A stretch of 64,000 nucleotides of DNA from Macrothele yani. Its lineage: Eukaryota > Arthropoda > Arachnida > Araneae > Macrothelidae. Under the pieces are notes generated by a model that saw only the letters and a program-made list of their open reading frames with translations, was not told the origin of the DNA and did not search any database. A program made the translations under genes and the position numbers. Numbering within the stretch: the stretch's first letter is position 1; every line of letters starts with the position of its first letter. Below are positions 15,001-28,494 of this stretch, piece by piece. Location of the stretch: positions 13,529,970 to 13,593,969 of the forward strand of contig CM077034.1 of assembly GCA_039090855.1 (NCBI GenBank), read 5' to 3'.

Positions 15001-18000
15001 AGTGACACGGAAGCGAGGTAGAAGACGCCCTTATTTACTACCGGGGGTCAGAAGGCTTAACGTGCCCATTCAATGCTCTAGTAGATCAGATCTGATCATA
15101 TGTAGAGGATTTTAGGAAGGGAGTGTCTGACCCCAGGTCTTAAACAACCCTTAGAAATAGAAAGCTAGGAGATTTGGGCTAGAGTGCCTGATAGGAAAGT
15201 GACACGGAAGCGAGATAGAAGACGCCCTTATTTACTACCGGGGGTCAGAAGGCTTAACGTGCCCATTCAATGCTCTAGTAGATCAGATCAGATCATATGT
15301 AGAGGATTTTAGGAAGGGAGTGTCTGACCCCAGGTCTTAAACAACCCTTAGAAATAGGAAGCTAGGAGATTTGGGCTAGAGTGCCCGATAGGAAAGTGAC
15401 ACGGAAGCGAGATAGAAGACGCCCTTATTTACTACCGGGGGTCAGAAGGCTTAACGTGCCCATTCAATGCTCTAGTAGATCAGATCAGATCATATGTAGA
15501 GGATTTTAGGAAGGGAGTGTCTGACCCCAGGTCTTAAACAACCCTTAGAAATAGGAAGCTAGGAGATTTGGGCTAGAGTGCCCGATAGGAAAGTGACACG
15601 GAAGCGAGGTAGAAGACGCCCTTATTTACTACCGGGGGTCAGAAGGCTTAACGTGCCCATTCAATGCTCTAGTAGATCAGATCAGATCATATGTAGAGGA
15701 TTTTAGGAAGGGAGTGTCTGACCCCAGGTCTTAAACAACCCTTAGAAATAGGAAGCTGGGAGATTTGGGCTAGAATGCCCGATAGGAAAGTGACACGGAA
15801 GCGAGGTAGAAGACGCCCTTATTTACTACCAGGGGTCAGAAGGCTTAACGTGCCCATTCAATGCTCTAGTAGATCAGATCAGATCATATGTAGAGGATTT
15901 TAGGAAGGGAGTGTCTGACCCCAGGTCTTAAACAACCCTTAGAAATAGGAAGCTGGGAAATTTGGGCTAGAATGCCCGATAGGAAAGTGACACGGAAGCG
16001 AGGTAGAAGACGCCCTTATTTACTACCAGGGGTCAGAAGGCTTAACGTGCCCATTCAATGCTCTAGTAGATCAGATCTGATCATATGTAGAGGATTTTAG
16101 GAAGGGAGTGTCTGACCCCAGGTCTTAAACAACCCTTATAAATAGAAAGCTGGGAGATTTGGGCTAGAGTGCCCTGATAGGAAAGTGACACGGAAGCGAG
16201 ATAGAAGACGCCCTTATTTACTACCGGGGGTCAGAAGGCTTAACGTGCCCATTCAATGCTCTAGTAGATCAGATCAGATCATATGTAGAGGATTTTAGGA
16301 AGGGAGTGTCTGACCCCAGGTCTTAAACAACCCTTAGAAATAGGAAGCTAGGAGATTTGGGCTAGAGTGCCCGATAGGAAAGTGACACGGAAGCGAGATA
16401 GAAGACGCCCTTATTTACTACCGGGGGTCAGAAGGCTTAACGTGCCCATTCAATGCTCTAGTAGATCAGATCAGATCATATGTAGAGGATTTTAGGAAGG
16501 GAGTGTCTGACCCCAGGTCTTAAACAACCCTTAGAAATAGGAAGCTAGGAGATTTGGGCTAGAGTGCCCGATAGGAAAGTGACACGGAAGCGAGATAGAA
16601 GACGCCCTTATTTACTACCGGGGGTCAGAAGGCTTAACGTGCCCATTCAATGCTCTAGTAGATCAGATCAGATCATATGTAGAGGATTTTAGGAAGGGAG
16701 TGTCTGACCCCAGGTCTTAAACAACCCTTAGAAATAGGAAGCTAGGAGATTTGGGCTAGAGTGCCCGATAGGAAAGTGACACGGAAGCGAGGTAGAAGAC
16801 GCCCTTATTTACTACCAGGGGTCAGAAGGCTTAACGTGCCCATTCAATGCTCTAGTAGATCAGATCAGATCATATGTAGAGGATTTTAGGAAGGGAGTGT
16901 CTGACCCCAGGTCTTAAACAACCCTTAGAAATAGGAAGCTAGGAGATTTGGGCTAGAGTGCCCGATAGGAAAGTGACACGGAAGCGAGATAGAAGACGCC
17001 CTTATTTACTACCGGGGGTCAGAAGGCTTAACGTGCCCATTCAATGCTCTAGTAGATCAGATCAGATCATATGTAGAGGATTTTAGGAAGGGAGTGTCTG
17101 ACCCCAGGTCTTAAACAACCCTTAGAAATAGGAAGCTAGGAGATTTGGGCTAGAGTGCCCGATAGGAAAGTGACACGGAAGCGAGATAGAAGACGCCCTT
17201 ATTTACTACCGGGGGTCAGAAGGCTTAACGTGCCCATTCAATGCTCTAGTAGATCAGATCTGATCATATGTAGAGGATTTTAGGAAGGGAGTGTCTGACC
17301 CCAGGTCTTAAACAACCCTTAGAAATAGGAAGCTAGGAGATTTGGGCTAGAGTGCCTGATAGGAAAGTGACACGGAAGCGAGATAGAAGACGCCCTTATT
17401 TACTACCGGGGGTCAGAAGGCTTAACGTGCCCATTCAATGCTCTAGTAGATCAGATCAGATCATATGTAGAGGATTTTAGGAAGGGAGTGTCTGACCCCA
17501 GGTCTTAAACAACCCTTAGAAATAGGAAGCTAGGAGATTTGGGCTAGAGTGCCTGATAGGAAAGTGACACGGAAGCGAGATAGAAGACGCCCTTATTTAC
17601 TACCGGGGGTCAGAAGGCTTAACGTGCCCATTCAATGCTCTAGTAGATCAGATCAGATCATATGTAGAGGATTTTAGGAAGGGAGTGTCTGACCCCAGGT
17701 CTTAAACAACCCTTAGAAATAGGAAGCTAGGAGATTTGGGCTAGAGTGCCTGATAGGAAAGTGACACGGAAGCGAGATAGAAGACGCCCTTATTTACTAC
17801 CGGGGGTCAGAAGGCTTAACGTGCCCATTCAATGCTCTAGTAGATCAGATCAGATCATATGTAGAGGATTTTAGGAAGGGAGTGTCTGACCCCAGGTCTT
17901 AAACAACCCTTAGAAATAGGAAGCTGGGAAATTTGGGCTAGAGTGCCCGATAGGAAAGTGACACGGAAGCGAGGTAGAAGACGCCCTTATTTACTACCGG

Positions 18001-18313
18001 GGGTCAGAAGGCTTAACGTGCCCATTCAATGCTCTAGTAGATCAGATCAGATCATATGTAGAGGATTTTAGGAAGGGAGTGTCTGACCCCAGGTCTTAAA
18101 CAAGCCTTAGAAATAGGAAGCTGGGAGATTTGGGCTAGAATGCCCGATAGGAAAGTGACACGGAAGCGAGGTAGAAGACGCCCTTATTTACTACCAGGGG
18201 TCAGAAGGCTTAACGTGCCCATTCAATGCTCTAGTAGATCAGATCAGATCATATGTAGAGGATTTTAGGAAGGGAGTGTCTGACCCCAGGTCTTAAACAA
18301 CCCTTAGAAATAG

Positions 18314-21300
18314 GAAGCTGGGAAATTTGGGCTAGAATGCCCGATAGGAAAGTGACACGGAAGCGAGGTAGAAGACGCCCTTATTTATTACCAGGGGTCA
18401 GAAGGCTTAACGTGCCCATTCAATGCTCTAGTAGATCAGATCTGATCATATGTAGAGGATTTTAGGAAGGGAGTGTCTGACCCCAGGTCTTAAACAACCC
18501 TTATAAATAGAAAGCTGGGAGATTTGGGCTAGAGTGCCTGATAGGAAAGTGACACGGAAGCGAGATAGAAGACACCCTTATTTACTACCGGGGGTCAGAA
18601 GGCTTAACGTGCCCATTCAATGCTCTAGTAGATCAGATCTGATCATATGTAGAGGATTTTAGGAAGGGAGTGTCTGACCCCAGGTCTTAAACAACCCTTA
18701 GAAATAGAAAGCTAGGAGATTTGGGCTAGAGTGCCTGATAGGAAAGTGACACGGAAGCGAGATAGAAGACGCCCTTATTTACTACCGGGGGTCAGAAGGC
18801 TTAACGTGCCCATTCAATGCTCTAGTAGATCAGATCAGATCATATGTAGAGGATTTTAGGAAGGGAGTGTCTGACCCCAGGTCTTAAACAACCCTTATAA
18901 ATAGAAAGCTAGGAGATTTGGGCTAGAGTGCCCGATAGGAAAGTGACACGGAAGCGAGGTAGAAGACGCCCTTATTTACTACCGGGGGTCAGAAGGCTTA
19001 ACGTGCCCATTCAATGCTCTAGTAGATCAGATCAGATCATATGTAGAGGATTTTAGGAAGGGAGTGTCTGACCCCAGGTCTTAAACAACCCTTAGAAATA
19101 GGAAGCTAGGAGATTTGGGCTAGAGTGCCCGATAGGAAAGTGACACGGAAGCGAGGTAGAAGACGCCCTTATTTATTACCAGGGGTCAGAAGGCTTAACG
19201 TGCCCATTCAATGCTCTAGTAGATCAGATCAGATCATATGTAGAGGATTTTAGGAAGGGAGTGTCTGACCCCAGGTCTTAAACAAGCCTTAGAAATAGGA
19301 AGCTGGGAAATTTGGGCTAGAATGCCCGATAGGAAAGTGACACGGAAGCGAGGTAGAAGACGCCCTTATTTACTACCGGGGGTCAGAAGGCTTAACGTGC
19401 CCATTCAATGCTCTAGTAGATCAGATCAGATCATATGTAGAGGATTTTAGGAAGGGAGTGTCTGACCCCAGGTCTTAAACAACCCTTAGAAATAGGAAGC
19501 TGGGAAATTTGGGCTAGAATGCCCGATAGGAAAGTGACACGGAAGCGAGGTAGAAGACGCCCTTATTTACTACCGGGGGTCAGAAGGCTTAACGTGCCCA
19601 TTCAATGCTCTAGTAGATCAGATCAGATCATATGTAGAGGATTTTAGGAAGGGAGTGTCTGACCCCAGGTCTTAAACAACCCTTAGAAATAGGAAGCTGG
19701 GAAATTTGGGCTAGAATGCCCGATAGGAAAGTGACACGGAAGCGAGGTAGAAGACGCCCTTATTTACTACCAGGGGTCAGAAGGCTTAACGTGCCCATTC
19801 AATGCTCTAGTAGATCAGATCTGATCATATGTAGAGGATTTTAGGAAGGGAGTGTCTGACCCCAGGTCTTAAACAACCCTTATAAATAGAAAGCTGGGAG
19901 ATTTGGGCTAGAGTGCCTGATAGGAAAGTGACACGGAAGCGAGATAGAAGACACCCTTATTTACTACCGGGGGTCAGAAGGCTTAACGTGCCCATTCAAT
20001 GCTCTAGTAGATCAGATCTGATCATATGTAGAGGATTTTAGGAAGGGAGTGTCTGACCCCAGGTCTTAAACAACCCTTAGAAATAGGAAGCTAGGAGATT
20101 TGGGCTAGAGTGCCTGATAGGAAAGTGACACGGAAGCGAGATAGAAGACGCCCTTATTTACTACCGGGGGTCAGAAGGCTTAACGTGCCCATTCAATGCT
20201 CTAGTAGATCAGATCAGATCATATGTAGAGGATTTTAGGAAGGGAGTGTCTGACCCCAGGTCTTAAACAACCCTTAGAAATAGGAAGCTAGGAGATTTGG
20301 GCTAGAGTGCCTGATAGGAAAGTGACACGGAAGCGAGATAGAAGACGCCCTTATTTACTACCGGGGGTCAGAAGGCTTAACGTGCCCATTCAATGCTCTA
20401 GTAGATCAGATCAGATCATATGTAGAGGATTTTAGGAAGGGAGTGTCTGACCCCAGGTCTTAAACAACCCTTAGAAATAGGAAGCTAGGAGATTTGGGCT
20501 AGAGTGCCCGATAGGAAAGTGACACGGAAGCGAGATAGAAGACGCCCTTATTTACTACCGGGGGTCAGAAGGCTTAACGTGCCCATTCAATGCTCTAGTA
20601 GATCAGATCAGATCATATGTAGAGGATTTTAGGAAGGGAGTGTCTGACCCCAGGTCTTAAACAACCCTTAGAAATAGGAAGCTAGGAGATTTGGGCTAGA
20701 GTGCCTGATAGGAAAGTGACACGGAAGCGAGATAGAAGACACCCTTATTTACTACCGGGGGTCAGAAGGCTTAACGTGCCCATTCAATGCTCTAGTAGAT
20801 CAGATCTGATCATATGTAGAGGATTTTAGGAAGGGAGTGTCTGACCCCAGGTCTTAAACAACCCTTAGAAATAGAAAGCTAGGAGATTTGGGCTAGAGTG
20901 CCTGATAGGAAAGTGACACGGAAGCGAGATAGAAGACGCCCTTATTTACTACCGGGGGTCAGAAGGCTTAACGTGCCCATTCAATGCTCTAGTAGATCAG
21001 ATCAGATCATATGTAGAGGATTTTAGGAAGGGAGTGTCTGACCCCAGGTCTTAAACAACCCTTAGAAATAGGAAGCTAGGAGATTTGGGCTAGAGTGCCT
21101 GATAGGAAAGTGACACGGAAGCGAGGTAGAAGACGCCCTTATTTACTACCGGGGGTCAGAAGGCTTAACGTGCCCATTCAATGCTCTAGTAGATCAGATC
21201 TGATCATATGTAGAGGATTTTAGGAAGGGAGTGTCTGACCCCAGGTCTTAAACAACCCTTAGAAATAGGAAGCTGGGAGATTTGGGCTAGAGTGCCCGAT

Positions 21301-21800
21301 AGGAAAGTGACACGGAAGCGAGGTAGAAGACGCCCTTATTTACTACCGGGGGTCAGAAGGCTTAACGTGCCCATTCAATGCTCTAGTAGATCAGATCAGA
21401 TCATATGTAGAGGATTTTAGGAAGGGAGTGTCTGACCCCAGGTCTTAAACAACCCTTAGAAATAGGAAGCTGGGAAATTTGGGCTAGAATGCCCGATAGG
21501 AAAGTGACACGGAAGCGAGGTAGAAGACGCCCTTATTTACTACCAGGGGTCAGAAGGCTTAACGTGCCCATTCAATGCTCTAGTAGATCAGATCTGATCA
21601 TATGTAGAGGATTTTAGGAAGGGAGTGTCTGACCCCAGGTCTTAAACAACCCTTATAAATAGAAAGCTGGGAGATTTGGGCTAGAGTGCCTGATAGGAAA
21701 GTGACACGGAAGCGAGATAGAAGACACCCTTATTTACTACCGGGGGTCAGAAGGCTTAACGTGCCCATTCAATGCTCTAGTAGATCAGATCAGATCATAT
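18314..21800. repeat. Higher-order repetition within the satellite
   Basis: A distinctive run of variants recurs: a ctgggaaattt/agaatgcc monomer with accAgggg and AGATCT, followed by a monomer with cttataaatagaaagc and gacAccc. Its first monomer begins near 18314, 19693 and 21466. These spacings are 1379 and 1773 bp, exactly 7 and 9 monomers. This indicates segmental duplication of multi-monomer blocks. Confidence 0.7.
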
Positions 21801-24800
21801 GTAGAAGATTTTAGGAAGGGAGTGTCTGACCCCAGGTCTTAAACAAGCCTTAGAAATAGGAAGCTGGGAAATTTGGGCTAGAGTGCCCGATAGGAAAGTG
21901 ACACGGAAGCGAGGTAGAAGACGCCCTTATTTACTACCGGGGGTCAGAAGGCTTAACGTGCCCATTCAATGCTCTAGTAGATCAGATCAGATCATATGTA
22001 GAGGATTTTAGGAAGGGAGTGTCTGACCCCAGGTCTTAAACAACCCTTAGAAATAGGAAGCTGGGAGATTTGGGCTAGAGTGCCTGATAGGAAAGTGACA
22101 CGGAAGCGAGATAGAAGACGCCCTTATTTACTACCGGGGGTCAGAAGGCTTAACGTGCCCATTCAATGCTCTAGTAGATCAGATCAGATCATATGTAGAG
22201 GATTTTAGGAAGGGAGTGTCTGACCCCAGGTCTTAAACAACCCTTAGAAATAGGAAGCTGGGAGATTTGGGCTAGAGTGCCCGATAGGAAAGTGACACGG
22301 AAGCGAGGTAGAAGACGCCCTTATTTACTACCGGGGGTCAGAAGGCTTAACGTGCCCATTCAATGCTCTAGTAGATCAGATCAGATCATATGTAGAGGAT
22401 TTTAGGAAGGGAGTGTCTGACCCCAGGTCTTAAACAAGCCTTAGAAATAGGAAGCTGGGAAATTTGGGCTAGAATGCCCGATAGGAAAGTGACACGGAAG
22501 CGAGGTAGAAGACGCCCTTATTTACTACCGGGGGTCAGAAGGCTTAACGTGCCCATTCAATGCTCTAGTAGATCAGATCAGATCATATGTAGAGGATTTT
22601 AGGAAGGGAGTGTCTGACCCCAGGTCTTAAACAACCCTTATAAATAGAAAGCTGGGAGATTTGGGCTAGAGTGCCTGATAGGAAAGTGACACGGAAGCGA
22701 GATAGAAGACGCCCTTATTTACTACCGGGGGTCAGAAGGCTTAACGTGCCCATTCAATGCTCTAGTAGATCAGATCAGATCATATGTAGAGGATTTTAGG
22801 AAGGGAGTGTCTGACCCCAGGTCTTAAACAACCCTTAGAAATAGGAAGCTAGGAGATTTGGGCTAGAGTGCCTGATAGGAAAGTGACACGGAAGCGAGAT
22901 AGAAGACGCCCTTATTTACTACCGGGGGTCAGAAGGCTTAACGTGCCCATTCAATGCTCTACTAGATCAGATCAGATCATATGTAGAAGATTTTAGGAAG
23001 GGAGTGTCTGACCCCAGGTCTTAAACAACCCTTAGAAATAGGAAGCTGGGAAATTTGGGCTAGAATGCCCGATAGGAAAGTGACACGGAAGCGAGGTAGA
23101 AGACGCCCTTATTTATTACCAGGGGTCAGAAGGCTTAACGTGCCCATTCAATGCTCTAGTAGATCAGATCAGATCATATGTAGAGGATTTTAGGAAGGGA
23201 GTGTCTGACCCCAGGTCTTAAACAACCCTTAGAAATAGGAAGCTGGGAGATTTGGGCTAGAGTGCCCGATAGGAAAGTGACACGGAAGCGAGGTAGAAGA
23301 CGCCCTTATTTACTACCAGGGGTCAGAAGGCTTAACGTGCCCATTCAATGCTCTAGTAGATCAGATCAGATCATATGTAGAGGATTTTAGGAAGGGAGTG
23401 TCTGACCCCAGGTCTTAAACAACCCTTAGAAATAGGAAGCTGGGAAATTTGGGCTAGAATGCCCGATAGGAAAGTGACACGGAAGCGAGGTAGAAGACGC
23501 CCTTATTTATTACCAGGGGTCAGAAGGCTTAACGTGCCCATTCAATGCTCTAGTAGATCAGATCAGATCATATGTAGAGGATTTTAGGAAGGGAGTGTCT
23601 GACCCCAGGTCTTAAACAACCCTTAGAAATAGGAAGCTGGGAGATTTGGGCTAGAGTGCCTGATAGGAAAGTGACACGGAAGCGAGATAGAAGACGCCCT
23701 TATTTACTACCGGGGGTCAGAAGGCTTAACGTGCCCATTCAATGCTCTAGTAGATCAGATCTGATCATATGTAGAGGATTTTAGGAAGGGAGTGTCTGAC
23801 CCCAGGTCTTAAACAACCCTTAGAAATAGGAAGCTGGGAGATTTGGGCTAGAGTGCCTGATAGGAAAGTGACACGGAAGCGAGGTAGAAGACGCCCTTAT
23901 TTACTACCGGGGGTCAGAAGGCTTAACGTGCCCATTCAATGCTCTAGTAGATCAGATCAGATCATATGTAGAGGATTTTAGGAAGGGAGTGTCTGACCCC
24001 AGGTCTTAAACAACCCTTAGAAATAGGAAGCTAGGAGATTTGGGCTAGAGTGCCCGATAGGAAAGTGACACGGAAGCGAGGTAGAAGACGCCCTTATTTA
24101 CTACCGGGGGTCAGAAGGCTTAACGTGCCCATTCAATGCTCTAGTAGATCAGATCAGATCATATGTAGAGGATTTTAGGAAGGGAGTGTCTGACCCCAGG
24201 TCTTAAACAACCCTTAGAAATAGGAAGCTGGGAGATTTGGGCTAGAGTGCCCGATAGGAAAGTGACACGGAAGCGAGGTAGAAGACGCCCTTATTTACTA
24301 CCGGGGGTCAGAAGGCTTAACGTGCCCATTCAATGCTCTAGTAGATCAGATCAGATCATATGTAGAGGATTTTAGGAAGGGAGTGTCTGACCCCAGGTCT
24401 TAAACAACCCTTAGAAATAGGAAGCTAGGAGATTTGGGCTAGAGTGCCCGATAGGAAAGTGACACGGAAGCGAGGTAGAAGACGCCCTTATTTACTACCG
24501 GGGGTCAGAAGGCTTAACGTGCCCATTCAATGCTCTAGTAGATCAGATCAGATCATATGTAGAGGATTTTAGGAAGGGAGTGTCTGACCCCAGGTCTTAA
24601 ACAACCCTTAGAAATAGGAAGCTGGGAGATTTGGGCTAGAGTGCCCGATAGGAAAGTGACACGGAAGCGAGGTAGAAGACGCCCTTATTTACTACCGGGG
24701 GTCAGAAGGCTTAACGTGCCCATTCAATGCTCTAGTAGATCAGATCTGATCATATGTAGAGGATTTTAGGAAGGGAGTGTCTGACCCCAGGTCTTAAACA

Positions 24801-25799
24801 ACCCTTAGAAATAGGAAGCTGGGAGATTTGGGCTAGAGTGCCTGATAGGAAAGTGACACGGAAGCGAGGTAGAAGACGCCCTTATTTACTACCGGGGGTC
24901 AGAAGGCTTAACGTGCCCATTCAATGCTCTAGTAGATCAGATCAGATCATATGTAGAGGATTTTAGGAAGGGAGTGTCTGACCCCAGGTCTTAAACAACC
25001 CTTAGAAATAGGAAGCTGGGAAATTTGGGCTAGAATGCCCGATAGGAAAGTGACACGGAAGCGAGGTAGAAGACGCCCTTATTTACTACCGGGGGTCAGA
25101 AGGCTTAACGTGCCCATTCAATGCTCTAGTAGATCAGATCTGATCATATGTAGAGGATTTTAGGAAGGAGTGTCTGACCCCAGGTCTTAAACAACCCTTA
25201 GAAATAGGAAGCTGGGAAATTTGGGCTAGAATGCCCGATAGGAAAGTGACACGGAAGCGAGGTAGAAGACGCCCTTATTTACTACCGGGGGTCAGAAGGC
25301 TTAACGTGCCCATTCAATGCTCTAGTAGATCAGATCAGATCATATGTAGAGGATTTTAGGAAGGGAGTGTCTGACCCCAGGTCTTAAACAACCCTTAGAA
25401 ATAGGAAGCTAGGAGATTTGGGCTAGAGTGCCTGATAGGAAAGTGAAACGGAAGCGAGATAGAAGGCGCCCTTATTTACTACCGGGGGTCAGAAGGCTTA
25501 ACGTGCCCATTCAATGCTCTACTAGATCAGATCAGATCATATGTAGAAGATTTTAGGAAGGGAGTGTCTGACCCCAGGTCTTAAACAACCCTTAGAAATA
25601 GGAAGCTGGGAAATTTGGGCTAGAATGCCCGATAGGAAAGTGACACGGAAGCGAGGTAGAAGACGCCCTTATTTATTACCAGGGGTCAGAAGGCTTAACG
25701 TGCCCATTCAATGCTCTAGTAGATCAGATCAGATCATATGTAGAGGATTTTAGGAAGGGAGTGTCTGACCCCAGGTCTTAAACAAGCCTTAGAAATAGG

Positions 25800-26560
25800 A
25801 AGCTGGGAAAGTTGGGCTAGAATGCCAGATAGGAAAGTGACACGGAAGCGAGGTAGAAGACGCCCTTATTTATTACCGGGGGTCAGAAGGCTTAACGTGC
25901 CCATTCAATGCTCTAGTAGATCAGATCAGATCATATGTAGAGGATTTTAGGAAGGGAGTGTCTGACCCCAGGTCTTAAACAAGCCTTAGAAATAGGAAGC
26001 TGGGAAAGTTGGGCTAGAATGCCAGATAGGAAAGTGACACGGAAGCGAGGTAGAAGACGCCCTTATTTATTACCGGGGGTCAGAAGGCTTAACGTGCCCA
26101 TTCAATGCTCTAGTAGATCAGATCAGATCATATGTAGAGGATTTTAGGAAGGGAGTGTCTGACCCCAGGTCTTAAACAAGCCTTAGAAATAGGAAGCTGG
26201 GAAAGTTGGGCTAGAATGCCAGATAGGAAAGTGACACGGAAGCGAGGTAGAAGACGCCCTTATTTATTACCGGGGGTCAGAAGGCTTAACGTGCCCATTC
26301 AATGCTCTAGTAGATCAGATCAGATCATATGTAGAGGATTTTAGGAAGGGAGTGTCTGACCCCAGGTCTTAAACAAGCCTTAGAAATAGGAAGCTGGGAA
26401 AGTTGGGCTAGAATGCCAGATAGGAAAGTGACACGGAAGCGAGGTAGAAGACGCCCTTATTTATTACCAGGGGTCAGAAGGCTTAACGTGCCCATTCAAT
26501 GCTCTAGTAGATCAGATCTGATCATATGTAGAGGATTTTAGGAAGGAGTGTCTGACCCCA
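25800..26560. repeat. Local amplification of one satellite variant (4 copies)
   Basis: Four consecutive monomers share gggaaaGttgggc and atgccAgat, a combination not seen elsewhere in the array. It looks like a recent local amplification close to the array edge. Confidence 0.7.
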
Positions 26561-28121
26561 GGTCTTAAACAACCCTTATAAATAGAAAGCTGGGAGATTT
26601 GGGCTAGAGTGCCTGATAGGAAAGTGACACGGAAGCGAGATAGAAGACACCCTTATTTACTACCGGGGGTCAGAAGGCTTAACGTGCCCATTCAATGCTC
26701 TAGTAGATCAGATCTGATCATATGTAGAGGATTTTAGGAAGGGAGTGTCTGACCCCAGGTCTTAAACAGCCCTTAGAGATAGAAAGCTAGGAGATTTGGG
26801 CTAGAGTGCCTGATAGGAAAGTGACACGGAAGCGAGATAGAAGACACCCTTATTTATTACCAGGGGTCAGAAGGCTTAACGTGCCCATTCAATGCTCTAG
26901 TAGATCAGATCTGATCATATGTAGAGGATTTTAGGAAGGGAGTGTCTGACCCCAGGTCCTAAACAACCCTTATAAATAGAAAGCTGGGAGATTTGGGCTA
27001 GAGTGCCTGATAGGAAAGTGACACGGAAGCGAGATAGAAGACACCCTTATTTATTACCAGGGGTCAGAAGGCTTAACGTGCCCATTCAATGCTCTACTAG
27101 ATCAGATCAGATCATATGTAGAAGATTTTAGGAAGGGAGTGTCTGACCCCAGGTCTTAAACAAGCCTTAGAAATAGGAAGCTGGGAAATTTGGGCTAGAG
27201 TGCCCGATAGGAAAGTGACACGGAAGCGAGGTAGAAGACGCCCTTATTTATTACCAGGGGTCAGAAGGCTTAACGTGCCCATTCAATGCTCTAGTAGATC
27301 AGATCAGATCATATGTAGAGGATTTTAGGAAGGGAGTGTCTGACCCCAGGTCTTAAACAAGCCTTAGAAATAGGAAGCTGGGAAATTTGGGCTAGAATGC
27401 CCGATAGGAAAGTGACACGGAAGCGAGGTAGAAGACGCCCTTATTTATTACCAGGGGTCAGAAGGCTTAACGTGCCCATTCAATGCTATAGTAGATCAGA
27501 TCAGATTATATGTAGAGGATTTTAGGAAGGGATTGTCTGACCCCAGGTCTTAAACAAGCCTTAGAAATAGGAAGCTGGGAAATTTGGGCTAGAATGCCCG
27601 ATAGGAAAGTGACACGGAAGCGAGGTAGAAGACGCCCTTATTTATTACCAGGGGTCAGAAGGCTTAACGTGCCCATTCAATGCTCTAGTAGATCAGATCA
27701 GATCATATGTAGAGGATTTTAGGAAGGGAGTGTCTGACCTCAGGTCTTAAACAACCCTTAGGAATAGGAAGCTAGGAGATTTGGGTTAGAGTGCCCGATA
27801 GGAAAGTGACACGAAAGCGAGGTAGAAAACGCCCTTATTTACTACCGGGAGTCAGATGGCTTAACGTGCCCATTCAATGCTCTAGTAGATCAGATCATAT
27901 GTAGAGGATTTTAGGAAGGGAGTGTCTGACCCCAGGTCCTAAACAACCCTTAGAAATAGGAAGCTAAGAGATTTGGGCTAGAGTGCCCGATATGAAAGTG
28001 ACGCGGAAGCGAAGTAGAAAGAGGGAGGAAGACGCCCTTATTTGTTACCGGGGGTCAGTACCCGGGGTCCGACGGCTTAACGTGCCCATTCGACGCACAA
28101 TTAGTGGTTCGAGTTTTCGTT

Positions 28122-28190
28122 CCCGCCTGGGATCGAACCAGGTCTTCTCCGTGGCAGTCACGAACGCTAACCACTAGGCCACCCGCGGCC
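28122..28190 (-). other. tRNA-like sequence (tRNA pseudogene or SINE head) at the satellite edge
   Basis: Read on the minus strand, this has an A-box-like tggcctagtggtta and a B-box ggttcgatccc inside a perfect 5-bp T stem (cctgg/ccagg). The acceptor ends do not pair over 7 bp, so it is not an intact tRNA. It is probably the head of a tRNA-derived element. It directly abuts the last, most diverged satellite monomer. From 28200 to 28394 nothing recognisable was seen. Confidence 0.55.
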
Positions 28191-28400
28191 CGGTTAGCAA
28201 GACTGTTTTTGCTGGGCCCTTTTATACCCTCCAAGCCAGCTCATGATGTATGCCTTCTTTCATTGTCTACGCGCTGTGGACTTCGAAAGTAGGTGGTGGT
28301 CACAATAATTTGATTCGACTGTGTATAACATACGAAAACTCGTTAAAAAGAAAAAAATGTTTTTATAATCAGATACAGAAACAAATTTCAAACATAGCCG

Positions 28401-28406
28401 TTTATT
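28401..28406 (-). terminator. Candidate polyadenylation signal AATAAA for the LRR gene
   Basis: AATAAA on the minus strand, about 90 bp beyond the LRR stop codon. The position fits a short 3' UTR. No cleavage site can be assigned from sequence alone. Confidence 0.4.
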
Positions 28407-28494
28407 CCCTGAAATTTCATTGGCAAGGCATTAACAGAAAATAGAGTAGACATCCCTTTCATTCTTTAATAAAATGACACTTTTTTTTTCACAT

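Larger units (their letters stand above)
1..28100. repeat. 197-bp satellite DNA array (about 142 monomers)
   Basis: A head-to-tail array with a monomer of 197 bp: unit starts are seen at 1, 198 and 395. Some copies are 198 bp because of an extra T in the gtgccctgatagg variant. Sites that vary between copies include gatcAgatc/gatcTgatc, gcgagGtag/gcgagAtag, gacGccc/gacAccc and accGgggg/accAgggg. Each monomer contains three GATCA-like steps and a 13-bp imperfect inverted repeat. The left 15 kb is very uniform; copies right of about 25.8 kb are more diverged, as expected at an array edge. No reading frame over 60 codons is present. A centromeric or heterochromatic role is possible but not shown. 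Confidence 0.98.

Noticed and set aside
1..28100. CRISPR-like array
   Set aside because: The 197-bp monomers are contiguous with no unique spacers; this is satellite DNA in a eukaryotic context.
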